Assembly (NCBI GenBank): GCA_965247295.1
Contig: CBDFGQ010000007.1
Span: 1 to 64,000 of the forward strand
Length of the DNA: 64,000 nucleotides
From: CBDFGQ01 sp965247295
GTDB taxonomy: Bacteria > Chloroflexota > Dehalococcoidia > Lucifugimonadales > JAGWBF01
Direction of reading: 5' to 3'
The translations under genes were made by a program, and so were the position numbers. Numbering within the stretch: position 1 is the first letter of the stretch; each line of letters starts with the position of its first letter. The notes beneath the pieces are model-generated. The model saw only the letters and a program-made list of their open reading frames with translations, did no database searches and was not told the origin of the DNA. Positions 45,041 through 52,915 of the stretch are shown here, one piece after another.

Positions 45041-46159
45041 CCTAAGCCCGAATCCACCGAAGGACACGGATGGACGGCGTGAGGGCAGCGGAAGGGGGTG
45101 GGTGAGGGAGCTACAGGGGAGATGGCCTGGGGTCTTGGGGTAGATGGGAGGCCGGCGGACGGTCTTCAGGCGCCGCACAGGGTCCCTAAGGCCCTATGCG
45201 GGAGTTGCGATGCGCGGGATGGCGAGAGGATACGCAGCAGGGGACTCTCGCGGACCGGGGTGGCGCGAGATTGCGGGGACGTTGGGTCAGTTGCAGGCTG
45301 GCTGTCAGGCCGGGAATGGAATGGCTTGCAGGCGGGCCAAGGCGCGACTGAACTGGGTTTCCCAAGGCCAGCGCCGGGGGAGATGCAAAGTGAGGCGGCG
45401 CGCCGAGCGGGTGATCCGTCCCACCAGAGCGAAGACCTGCCGCCTGAGGGTCTTGGTGATCACGGTCCGCTCGCCCAGACCAATCCGCGCCGTCCAGCGG
45501 GCCAGGTTATGCGCCATCACCTGGACCGCCAGCCAGGCGCCGTTGGCGGCGAAGCGCCCCGACGGCATGTGGTTCAGCCCGACGCCGTACTTGAGGTCGC
45601 GTATGGCGTTCTCGACCTCGGCGTGGCGGCGATGATCGGCCTCCAGTTCCAGCGTCTCCCCATCGCGGTCGGTGATGAAGGCGTGATAGCTGTATCTGGC
45701 GAAGAGGGCGAGCTGGGAACCGGGTGTCGGCTTCACCCGCCGGACAATGAGCCGCACCGGCGCGGCGTCCGACTTGGTCTGGAACGGGGTGTAAGTCGTC
45801 TCGGCGACATCGGCGGCGCCGTCCATCCAGTAGGGAATGGGAGTCCAGTCCTCCTCTGGTATCGCCTCGATCAGGTCCCGCAGGCTGGCGCGCTGGCGGA
45901 TGGTGATAGAGAAGCGGACATCCATTTCCCGGCAGGCGGCAACGACAGTGTGGGCGTAGAAGCCGCTGTCGGCCCGCACCGTGAGTTGTCCCCTGGCCCC
46001 GCCGTAGCGCACCCGCCCCACCGTCTCACGCAGGAAGTGGGCGCCGCCACGGGCGGTGTTGGCCCGGCCCTCGCGCAGCCGGGACATCAGCACCTCGCCG
46101 GTGCCGGCGGCAATGGCCAGCAGCGGGTGATAGCCGCGGGCGCCGGTATAGCCGTGGTG
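45041..46159 (-). mobile_element. Truncated second copy of the IS1380-family element
   Basis: This 1.12-kb stretch is the reverse complement of 5,228-6,346 of the first copy, about 99% identical with only a few substitutions seen (for example KSDAAP for KPDAPP). It starts precisely at the terminal inverted repeat (CCTAAGCCC at 45,041) and ends abruptly at 46,159, where duplicated dppC sequence begins. The left IS end and the transposase N-terminus are missing. A further ~93-bp IS fragment, equivalent to about 4,929-5,022 of copy one, lies at ~46,227-46,319. Confidence 0.85.
45305..46159 (-). pseudogene. IS1380-family transposase, 5'-truncated and interrupted
   Basis: Carries the transposase from HHGYTGARG to the C-terminus. 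The open frame continues upstream to 46,309 only by reading through a dppC fragment (46,160-46,226) and a small IS piece that encodes MLTLVASALAGGDCIDDAD. About 58 N-terminal residues and the segment around the first catalytic Asp (TIDLDS) are absent, so no active enzyme is expected. The last two catalytic positions (VRADSGFY, HAEVENAIRDLKYG) remain. Confidence 0.82.
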
Positions 46160-47267
46160 ATGCCTCCCCAGGACGGCTCGCCTCCGGGGGCGCCCCGACG
46201 CCGAGGAAGCTGAGGGAGGCCTCGAGAACACCGACCGTCCCACCAGCGCGACATCGGCGTCGTCGATGCAGTCGCCGCCTGCCAGCGCGGAAGCGACCAG
46301 CGTCAGCATCTTGTCCCCAGCCCATGGTTATGCTGATGAAGACGATCGTAAAGGGAGATACAGTTGGGCAGTATGTGTCGGTACATGATGCGCCAGTGTC
46401 CGGCGCCCACGGACCTGGCGGCCAGTACACCACCACCGCAATGGTGATCCCTGGGGATAAGGCCAGCCACGGCGCCAGGTTTACGTACTGGGTGGCAGCC
46501 TTGTTGAGCATGCCTCCCCAGGACGGCTCCTCCGGGGGCGCCCCGACGCCGAGGAAGCTGAGGGAGGCCTCGAGCACGATCGCGAAGCCCATGGTTATGC
46601 TGATGAAGACGATGTAAAGGGAGATGCAGTTGGGCAGTATGTGTCGGTACATGATGCGCCAGTGTCCGGCGCCCACGGCCCTGGCGGCCAGCACAAAGTC
46701 CATCTCTTTCAGGCTCAGGGCGCGGGAGCGCATGGTACGGGCGGCGGGTATGAAAACGATGGTCAGGGCGATGACAACGTTCGTCAGGCTTATCCCTAGC
46801 CCCGCCATGATGGCCATGGCCAGGATTATCGCGGGGATGGACATCATGGCATCCAGTATCCGCTGCAGCAACAGGTCGGTGACTCCCCCAAAGTAGGCGG
46901 TAACGATGCCTACGAGGGTGCCGAGGGTTGCTCCCACGAAGACGCTGGTCAAGCCCACGTACATGGAGATACGCGCGCCGTAGATGAGCCTGCTCAGCAC
47001 GTCCCGCCCTATCTGGTCTGAGCCCAACAGGTACTCTTTTCCCGGGGCATGATAGAGGTCCTTGGAGTTCACCTTATGGGGGTCGGCCGGCGCCAGCTGG
47101 GGGGCAAAGATGGCCGCCACTACCAGCAACACGATGATGACCCCACCTGTCGCGCCCAGCGGCTTTCGCCTGAAAAAGGTGACCATAGTCTCGAGGAGGA
47201 CAGACAGCAGCCTCAGACCTGTGGCCCTCGCGCCAAGCGTTTCAGCGATGCCTCTCTGGGTAGTCAA
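46026..47267 (-). CDS. Dipeptide/oligopeptide ABC transporter permease DppC, 3' end replaced
   Basis: Residues 1 to ~280 are a normal DppC: N-terminal helix, periplasmic-facing loop with YLLGSDQIGRDVLSRLIYGAR, four more helices and the cytoplasmic EAA loop (AARAVGAGHWRIMYRHILPN). After SPGITIAVVVY the usual final ~25 residues (the GDxLRDxLDPR end) are missing. Instead the frame runs into an out-of-frame duplicate of its own middle, then IS sequence, then another dppC piece, ending at 46,026. The first ~46,428-47,267 is therefore the genuine part. Function is uncertain because the C-terminus of such permeases helps hold the fold. Gap to dppB is 23 bp. Confidence 0.8.
   Translation of the reverse strand: MTTQRGIAETLGARATGLRLLSVLLETMVTFFRRKPLGATGGVIIVLLVVAAIFAPQLAPADPHKVNSKDLYHAPGKEYLLGSDQIGRDVLSRLIYGARISMYVGLTSVFVGATLGTLVGIVTAYFGGVTDLLLQRILDAMMSIPAIILAMAIMAGLGISLTNVVIALTIVFIPAARTMRSRALSLKEMDFVLAARAVGAGHWRIMYRHILPNCISLYIVFISITMGFAIVLEASLSFLGVGAPPEEPSWGGMLNKAATQYVNLAPWLALSPGITIAVVVYWPPGPWAPDTGASCTDTYCPTVSPFTIVFISITMGWGQDADAGRFRAGRRRLHRRRRCRAGGTVGVLEASLSFLGVGAPPEASRPGEASPRLYRRPRLSPAAGHCRRHRRGADVPAARGPGQHRPWRRPLPA
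46160..46427 (-). repeat. Mosaic of dppC fragments and an IS1380 fragment
   Basis: 46,160-46,226 duplicates native dppC 46,510-46,575 (with a 2-bp insertion). 46,227-46,319 is IS1380 internal sequence carrying a small deletion. 46,321-46,427 duplicates native dppC around 46,588-46,693 (with a 1-bp insertion and scattered substitutions). The pieces alternate and all lie in the orientation of dppC. The pattern fits replication template switching or an assembly chimera between two loci. Confidence 0.8.
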
Positions 47268-47290
47268 TTTGCCCCCAGCCTGATAATGGG

Positions 47291-48253
47291 TTAGGTGAAC
47301 CGGATTCGCGGGTCCAGCCAGGCATACATCATGTCAATAATAAGGTTTATGCATAGCACGCCGAAGGCGATGAGAAAGATGATTCCCTGGACCATGGTGA
47401 GGTCCCGGTGGTTGATGCTGTCCACGATGACCGTCCCGATGCCGGGCACCAGGAACACCAGCTCTATAACCACGGTCCCACCTATTAACCGTCCAATCTG
47501 ATAGCCGCCGACGGTGAGCACGGGGAGGAAGGCGTTCTTGAGGGCGTGTCTGAAGATGACCATCCACTGGCGCAGGCCCTTGGCCTGGGCGGTTCGGATG
47601 TAGTCCTCCCTCAGCACGTCCAGCATGGCGGAGCGTGTTACCCTGGCCACGAAGGCCATCTGGTTCAGGCCCAGCACTATGGCCGGGAAGATCATCTGCT
47701 GTATGTTGGTCCAGGGGTCTTCCCAGAATTTGACGTAATAAATGGGAGGGAGCCAGTCGAACCAGCGGACCAGGAAGAAGATTACCAGAATGCCGACCCA
47801 GAAGGTCGGCAGGCCCACGAAGGTGATGCTGAACATCCTGGCCACGTAGTCGATCCAGGTGTCCTGCTTGACGGCGGAGAGGACACCGATGGGCACGGCC
47901 ATGCCAAAGCCGAAGATCAGCCCCAGGACCACCAGCTCCAGGGTGTTGGGGAACTTCTGGCTGAGCTCCTCCCAAACGGGGTCACCCAGATAGAACATGG
48001 ATACGCCGAAGTCCCCCCGCACCAGGTCCCATATCCAGGTGCCGTACTGAACAATGATGGGCCTGTCCGTCCCCAGCAAATGGCGTAGCTCGGCAAGCTC
48101 TCGCTCGGTGTACGTCCCCTCTCCCAGGTCCCCCAGCAGGATGATGAGAGCTGGGTCGCCGGGGACGATGCGCATGATGACGAACACCAGGGCGGTTACC
48201 AGGAACAACGTGGGGATAAACAGGAAAAGCCTCTTGACCACGTACTGGCCCAT
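47291..48253 (-). CDS. Dipeptide/oligopeptide ABC transporter permease DppB
   Basis: 320 residues with six predicted membrane helices, beginning VVKRLFLFIPTLFLVTALVF as is standard for this family. The cytoplasmic EAA loop is RTAQAKGLRQWMVIFRHALKNAFLPVLT. The periplasmic loop has the ADR/LG-like segment (LRHLLGTDRPIIVQYGTWI). The end PRIRFT is normal. It forms the pore with DppC and takes substrate from the lipoprotein encoded upstream. No ATPase gene (dppD/dppF) follows in the window; the IS remnant lies where it could have been. Confidence 0.92.
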   Translation of the reverse strand: MGQYVVKRLFLFIPTLFLVTALVFVIMRIVPGDPALIILLGDLGEGTYTERELAELRHLLGTDRPIIVQYGTWIWDLVRGDFGVSMFYLGDPVWEELSQKFPNTLELVVLGLIFGFGMAVPIGVLSAVKQDTWIDYVARMFSITFVGLPTFWVGILVIFFLVRWFDWLPPIYYVKFWEDPWTNIQQMIFPAIVLGLNQMAFVARVTRSAMLDVLREDYIRTAQAKGLRQWMVIFRHALKNAFLPVLTVGGYQIGRLIGGTVVIELVFLVPGIGTVIVDSINHRDLTMVQGIIFLIAFGVLCINLIIDMMYAWLDPRIRFT

Positions 48254-48271
48254 GGCCCCTCCACAATAAGA

Positions 48272-48311
48272 ACCGACCTGGGGCCGCGCTGCCCCTCAGC
48301 CCCAGGTCGGT
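48272..48311 (-). promoter_or_regulatory. Intercistronic stem-loop between the binding-protein gene and dppB
   Basis: 12-bp perfect inverted repeat (48,272-48,283 and 48,300-48,311) with a 16-nt loop and no T-run on the minus strand. Such hairpins after binding-protein genes usually protect the upstream mRNA and allow more binding protein than permease to be made. Confidence 0.65.
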
Positions 48312-48341
48312 CGTGTGTCCTAAGTCTTAGCCCGAAGCCGT

Positions 48342-50171
48342 CTAGTTCTCCATCCAGATGCGCTCGTACCTCAGGTTGGGTGTGGCATGGCTTCGGGGGT
48401 CTTGGAACCCCTTGACCTTCACGTTCTGGACCCATACGTTGGGTCCCGCCAGGAGGCCTATGTAGGGACCCTCTCCCGTGAGGAGGATATCCTGCATCTC
48501 GTTGAGGATGGCCTTGCGCTTGGCCGGGTCCGCTTCCTGCGTCTGCTTGGCGTGCAGCGCCGTCAGGTCCGGATTTTCCCAGTTGGCGTAGTTCAGGTGG
48601 GCCGTTGGCGTGTAGAAAGCCTCCATCACCTGGTCGGGGTCGTCTACGACCCAGCCCCGGGAGATGAGGCCTATCTCGAAGTCCTTGGCCGCGTAGGCGG
48701 CGAATCCCGCCACGCTCTCCATGGCCCTGACCTTCACGTTGATTCCATGGTCCTTCCACTGGGACTTGAGCACCGAGGCCTGGTCAACGTAGGTACCCGT
48801 GGTCCTTACGGTTATGGTGAGCTCAAAGGGGTCCCCCACACCGGCTGCCTTCAATAGCGCCTTGGCTTCGGCTATATCGGCGGGGTCCTTCTCACCTGCG
48901 GCCGTGTACCTGAAGCCCGGCCGTTTGGCCAGCTCATCCTGGCTCAGGCCCATCCAGGTGGGAAAGGGCCCGAACTGGGGGTCGCCCTTCCCGTGGAGGA
49001 AGATCTCGGAGTGCTTCACCCGGTCGGTAAGCAGGAAGAGGGCCTTCCTCACCCTGGGGTCGTCGAAGGGCTTGTGCTGGACGTTGATAAACATGCCGTT
49101 GGCGCCCATGGACTTGGCGTAGAGGATGTTAACTCTTCCCTCGACATTGGACTCCATCTCTAGGTAGTCCTTGATGCTAAGCCCAGTCCAGCTTATGGTC
49201 GACATGAACACCTGCTCCGACTCGAAGGCCGCCACCGTCCGGCCGTGGTCCCGGATGATGAACCTGACCATGCCGTCGGTGTAGGGGAGGTTCTTCCCGT
49301 CATCGCCTTTCATAAAGTAGTCGGGGAAGGCCTCGAACTCGATCCTCTCGCCCTTGCTGTACTTGGTGGTCTTGAAGGGACCCGTTCCCATTAAATTCAG
49401 GACCTTGTTGGTAAACGTCGGCTCCTTCTTGCCCCACTCCTCGTCCACTATGGCGAAGTAGTACAGGGCGATGGTGGGTAGGAAGGCCGCCGCGGGGAAC
49501 TGCATGTTGATCTTCACCGTGCTAGGGTCCACCACCTCGGCGTCCTTCATGTAGTTGTAGGCGGTCTTGGTCTGGGGCCTGACGATGCCTTCGCCCTCCT
49601 CGCCCCAGCGGTCAATGCTATACTTTACGTCCTCGACGGTGAGCGTGTCGCCATCGTGGAACTTGACGCCCTGACGGATCTTGAACAGTATGCCCATGCC
49701 GCCGTCCACGACTTCCCAGCTCTCGGCCAGGTCCGCGACGATCTCATCGGAGTTCCCGTCTTCCCTGTCGTTATACATTATCAGTCCGTTGAATACGGGA
49801 GCGACCGTTCCGCCGCCGTGGCCGGATGGCGAGACATGGGGGTCCACAGGGCCTGGGTCAACGTGCTTGTGGAAGGGGACAACCCCGCCTCGCGTGACCT
49901 TGGCCGCGGGTGGAGCCATCTTCTCCGGCATGGCGGTGGGGGTGGCAACCACCATTATTGGTACCTCTACGATTACTTCCTTCACCACTTCCTTCTCTAC
50001 CACCACCTCTTTAGGTACGATTTTCACCACCTCTTTCTCCACTATCACCTCTTTCTCGATGACAATTGGAGCGGGCGTGTCCGACTCTCCGCAGGCGATC
50101 GCCACAACGAGCAGCGCCATGAGAGGAGCCAGCAACAACCATCTGGGCTTGAGGAACCAACGATAGGCCAT
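48342..50171 (-). CDS. Peptide/nickel-type ABC transporter substrate-binding lipoprotein (SBP family 5)
   Basis: 609 residues. A lipoprotein signal peptide ends at the lipobox VAIAC, so the protein is membrane-tethered outside the cell. A charged linker rich in Glu-Lys-Val (EKEVIVEKEVVK, repeated) follows and precedes the family 5 domain (GGVVPFHKHVDPGPVDPHVSP, LAESWEVVDGGMGILFKIRQGVKFHDGDTLT, VRKALFLLTDR). The ligand, peptides or another solute, cannot be told. The start has AGGAGGT seven bases upstream. It leads the operon with dppB and dppC; the upstream region has a promoter and a palindrome. Confidence 0.92.
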   Translation of the reverse strand: MAYRWFLKPRWLLLAPLMALLVVAIACGESDTPAPIVIEKEVIVEKEVVKIVPKEVVVEKEVVKEVIVEVPIMVVATPTAMPEKMAPPAAKVTRGGVVPFHKHVDPGPVDPHVSPSGHGGGTVAPVFNGLIMYNDREDGNSDEIVADLAESWEVVDGGMGILFKIRQGVKFHDGDTLTVEDVKYSIDRWGEEGEGIVRPQTKTAYNYMKDAEVVDPSTVKINMQFPAAAFLPTIALYYFAIVDEEWGKKEPTFTNKVLNLMGTGPFKTTKYSKGERIEFEAFPDYFMKGDDGKNLPYTDGMVRFIIRDHGRTVAAFESEQVFMSTISWTGLSIKDYLEMESNVEGRVNILYAKSMGANGMFINVQHKPFDDPRVRKALFLLTDRVKHSEIFLHGKGDPQFGPFPTWMGLSQDELAKRPGFRYTAAGEKDPADIAEAKALLKAAGVGDPFELTITVRTTGTYVDQASVLKSQWKDHGINVKVRAMESVAGFAAYAAKDFEIGLISRGWVVDDPDQVMEAFYTPTAHLNYANWENPDLTALHAKQTQEADPAKRKAILNEMQDILLTGEGPYIGLLAGPNVWVQNVKVKGFQDPRSHATPNLRYERIWMEN

Positions 50172-50203
50172 GACCGTACCTCCTGATATATAACTTTAGT
50201 CTC

Positions 50204-50220
50204 CGGACATAGAATGTCCG
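50204..50220 (-). promoter_or_regulatory. Operator-like palindrome in the leader of the ABC operon
   Basis: CGGACAT-AGA-ATGTCCG, a perfect 7-3-7 inverted repeat. It lies about 10-26 bases downstream of the predicted transcription start and 33 bases before the ATG, a place where a repressor could block transcription. The regulator is unknown. Confidence 0.45.
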
Positions 50221-50236
50221 AAAAACAAGTCATGCC

Positions 50237-50266
50237 AATCTATCAGATATTTCCCAGACTTGTCAA
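50237..50266 (-). promoter_or_regulatory. Sigma-70-type promoter of the dipeptide ABC operon
   Basis: Minus strand: TTGACA (50,261-50,266), 18-bp spacer, TAGATT (50,237-50,242; 4 of 6). Confidence 0.5.
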
Positions 50267-50311
50267 TACCTTAAACCTGGTTGGGACGGGGACCCGGCAA
50301 AATGGAGCGTA

Positions 50312-50340
50312 TTGACAGCTAAGGAAAGGCGTGCTAACCT
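50312..50340 (+). promoter_or_regulatory. Sigma-70-type promoter of the Fur-family regulator
   Basis: Perfect -35 TTGACA (50,312-50,317), 17-bp spacer and TAACCT (50,335-50,340). The start site would fall at about 50,347, directly before the dyad at 50,352-50,366. Confidence 0.65.
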
Positions 50341-50351
50341 GATTCCACAAT

Positions 50352-50366
50352 AGAGACAGGGTCTCA
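50352..50366 (+). promoter_or_regulatory. Candidate Fur/Zur operator before the regulator gene
   Basis: AGAGACAGGGTCTCA contains the dyad GAGAC-AGG-GTCTC, sits between promoter and ATG, and shares the GAGAC half with the box at 50,840-50,854. It suggests autoregulation. Confidence 0.4.
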
Positions 50367-50369
50367 ATA

Positions 50370-50810
50370 ATGGCGAAACGCAGAAACGGCTACTCAAAGG
50401 CGGACCAGCTTCTCCAGGTAATTGAAGACCGGGGGTATCGGTGCACGTCGGCTCGTCAGGCACTGGTGCGGACCGTGGCGACCATGGACCGGCCCTTCGG
50501 CGCCGAGGAGCTGAGGCGGGAGCTCCCCCAGGTGGGGAGGGCTACGGTTTACAGGAGCCTTAGCCTTCTGGTGGAAGCAGACATACTCTGCCGGGTGTTG
50601 CTGGAAGATGGCAGCCTCTACTATCAGCTAAGCCACCGGGGGCACCACCATCACCTTATATGTACCCTTTGTGGAGTGTCAGAGGACCTGCTGGGCTGTG
50701 ACATCGACGATATGCTGAAGGAGAAAACGGGGCAGTACAAGTTCCAGATGGAAGGCCACCGGCTGGAGGTATACGGCCGGTGCGACGCCTGTCTTTCCGC
50801 AGTGGCATAG
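50370..50810 (+). CDS. Fur-family transcriptional regulator, probably zinc-responsive (Zur)
   Basis: 146 residues. The N-terminal winged helix has GYRCTSARQALVRTV and RATVYRSLSLLVEADILCRV (recognition helix TVYRSL). The dimerisation half has the metal-rich HRGHHHHLICTLCG and a C-terminal CDAC, giving the two Cys pairs of the structural zinc site. The gene is followed in the same direction by a zinc/manganese-type ABC transporter, which supports a Zur role; Fur or PerR-like functions are not excluded. It is divergent from the dipeptide ABC operon. Confidence 0.88.
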   Translation: MAKRRNGYSKADQLLQVIEDRGYRCTSARQALVRTVATMDRPFGAEELRRELPQVGRATVYRSLSLLVEADILCRVLLEDGSLYYQLSHRGHHHHLICTLCGVSEDLLGCDIDDMLKEKTGQYKFQMEGHRLEVYGRCDACLSAVA

Positions 50811-50839
50811 TCGTGTGAGTCTCTTTTTTTGGCGCCTAG

Positions 50840-50854
50840 TGAGACTTAGTATCA
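50840..50854 (+). promoter_or_regulatory. Candidate Fur/Zur box upstream of znuC
   Basis: TGAGACTTAGTATCA is a 7-1-7 imperfect palindrome (TGAnACTnAGTnTCA), the geometry of Fur-family boxes, 95 bp upstream of the znuC start. The likely repressor is the product of the preceding gene. Confidence 0.5.
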
Positions 50855-50948
50855 GGTGTGGAAGTTAATGAAACTCAGCCCGCGAGCGTGAGGTCCGATA
50901 TGCTGAGCATGGCCCGTTATCCCGCCCTCAGGAGGGGATGAAACGCCG

Positions 50949-51767
50949 ATGGACAACGGCAAAAATAGCTGTCCAGCTGTGGAAATCAGGGGCATCCAGG
51001 TGGGCTACAACCATGCCCCGGTCCTGGAAGACGTAAGCCTGGAGCTGCTCGAAGGAGAGATAACGGGCATCATCGGCCCCAACGGCGCGGGCAAGTCCAC
51101 GCTGTTCAAGGTCATCCTGGGGCTGCTACGGCCATGGAAGGGCGAGGTTTTGCTCTTTGGCCAGCCCAGCCGGTCCCAGCGGACGCTGGTGGGCTACATG
51201 CCCCAGGTGGAGCTGGTGGACTGGGACTTCCCTGTCACCGTCGCCGATGTGGCACTGATGGGTCGTTACGGGCGTCTGGGGCTGTTGAGGCGGCCGACCA
51301 GGGCCGACAGGCGGGCTTCGGAGGCGGCCCTGGACAGGGTTGGCATGGCCCACCTGCGCAGGCAGCTCATCGGCGAGCTGTCCTGGGGGCAGCGCCGCCG
51401 GGTACTGCTGGCCCGCGCCCTGGCGGACAACCCCAGGCTGCTCCTTCTGGATGAACCCCTGGCGGGCCTGGATGCCACGGCCCAGCACCAGTTTCTGGAC
51501 ATAATCCGCTCGCTCAGGGCAGAAGGGACCACCGTGGTCCTCAGCACTCACGACCTCTCCTGTGTCTCCAGCGCGTGCCATCACGCGGCCTGTCTTAACC
51601 GCCATCTTGTGGCCTTCGGAACTCCCGAAGAGGTGTTGACGGAAGAAGTGCTCAGCGAGACCTTTGGCACCCACCTCCTGATGGTGCACCTGGACGGCCA
51701 GGCCTATGCCTACCAGCATCACCTTCACCCGAGACCGGCCGGCGAGGAGTCAAAGGGTATCCAGTGA
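50949..51767 (+). CDS. znuC: Zinc/manganese ABC transporter ATP-binding protein
   Basis: 272 residues. Walker A GPNGAGKST, Q-loop YMPQ, signature LSWGQRRR (Trp replaces the usual Gly of LSGGQ), Walker B RLLLLDEP and H-loop STHD are all in order. The LVGYMPQVELVDWDFPVTV stretch is typical of the metal-chelate (ZnuC/MntB/TroB) group. The last codons overlap the permease start by 4 bp. The fused C-terminal tail (HHLHPRP) is His-rich. Zinc is favoured over manganese because of the Fur/Zur neighbour. The cognate binding protein gene (znuA) is not in the window. Confidence 0.88.
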   Translation: MDNGKNSCPAVEIRGIQVGYNHAPVLEDVSLELLEGEITGIIGPNGAGKSTLFKVILGLLRPWKGEVLLFGQPSRSQRTLVGYMPQVELVDWDFPVTVADVALMGRYGRLGLLRRPTRADRRASEAALDRVGMAHLRRQLIGELSWGQRRRVLLARALADNPRLLLLDEPLAGLDATAQHQFLDIIRSLRAEGTTVVLSTHDLSCVSSACHHAACLNRHLVAFGTPEEVLTEEVLSETFGTHLLMVHLDGQAYAYQHHLHPRPAGEESKGIQ

Positions 51768-52648
51768 TTGATGCCCTGGCCGATCCCTTCCAGTACGCTT
51801 TCATGCAGCGGGCCTTCGTTGCCGCCGTCCTGGCCGCCGTGGCTTGCGCCGTCGTAGGGACCTTCGTCGTACTTAGGGGCCTGGCTTTCATGGCGGACGC
51901 CGTGGCCCATAGCTCCCTGGCGGGTATAGCCACGGCCTACGTGCTGGGTGGCAGCGTATTTTGGGGGGCGCTGGGCTGGGCGATTCCCGCCTCGGTGGCC
52001 ATAGCATACATAAGTGGCCGCGCCCGCATACGGCTGGACACATCCGTCGGCATCATATATGCGGGCGGCTTCGCGGTGGGCATCATCATTGCCAGCAGTG
52101 CCACTAACTACACCGCCGACCTCTTCAGCTTCCTCTTTGGAAATGTTCTGGGCACCTCCTGGTACGACGTGACGCTCATAGGCGCCGTGGCTGGGGCCAT
52201 ACTGCTGGCGGTGGTCCTACTCTACAAAGAGCTGCTTTTCTCGTCCTACGACGCCACCATGGCTGCCGCCGCGGGAATCCCTGTTCGCCTGATGCAGTAC
52301 ATCCTGCCACTGATGGTCGGGGTGACCACCGTGGTAGCCCTCAAGACGGTGGGCATCGTGCTAGTACTGGCCCTCCTGGTCACGCCTCCGGCCACGGCCG
52401 GCCTCCTCGCCAGGCGGCTTCCCGGCATCATGGCCATGTCGGTAGTGGTCGGCGTAACAAGTACGATAGCGGGCCTCTACCTCTCCTTCCACCTTGATCT
52501 GCCATCGGGGCCCAGCATCGTGGTTGTGGCCACGGGCCTGTTCCTGTTGGCCCTGCTCCTTTCACCGTCCCGTGGCCTGGCCTGGAACTGGCGGCGACCC
52601 AAGTCCGGGCTGGATCACGGCCGCCTCTCCGAGACCGCCGGGCGTTGA
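51764..52648 (+). CDS. znuB: Zinc/manganese ABC transporter permease
   Basis: 294 residues with about eight hydrophobic segments. It starts at GTG overlapping the znuC stop (GTGA). DPFQYAFMQRAFVAAVLAAV and VVLRGLAFMADAVAHSSLAG are the standard N-terminal and cytoplasmic-loop sequences of the ZnuB/MntC family, and ALKTVGIVLVLALLVTPPATA is the second conserved segment. It forms the channel for metal import with ZnuC. The 267-bp gap after it shows nothing recognisable. Confidence 0.9.
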   Translation: MIDALADPFQYAFMQRAFVAAVLAAVACAVVGTFVVLRGLAFMADAVAHSSLAGIATAYVLGGSVFWGALGWAIPASVAIAYISGRARIRLDTSVGIIYAGGFAVGIIIASSATNYTADLFSFLFGNVLGTSWYDVTLIGAVAGAILLAVVLLYKELLFSSYDATMAAAAGIPVRLMQYILPLMVGVTTVVALKTVGIVLVLALLVTPPATAGLLARRLPGIMAMSVVVGVTSTIAGLYLSFHLDLPSGPSIVVVATGLFLLALLLSPSRGLAWNWRRPKSGLDHGRLSETAGR

Positions 52649-52915
52649 GCACTTCTCATAAAGGCCTCAGGAGTTCCCAAAGCGAGGTCGCCGGATAGGT
52701 CATAAAGCGAATCCCACCAGCCCATGAGAATGCTCCCGCCGCGAACAGTAATCGTGGTAGTGAAATCTGGCTGGAGATTTTGAAAGCACGAAACTGGGGT
52801 GACTGCCGTCTACCCATGGAGTGCTCGCAGATCGCCTGTGCGGAGAGATAGCTGGGAGGGCGCAGGCGTGGTGTCCCGTGGTGATGGACGGTGTTCCCGA
52901 GGTCAGGCCCCTCGG

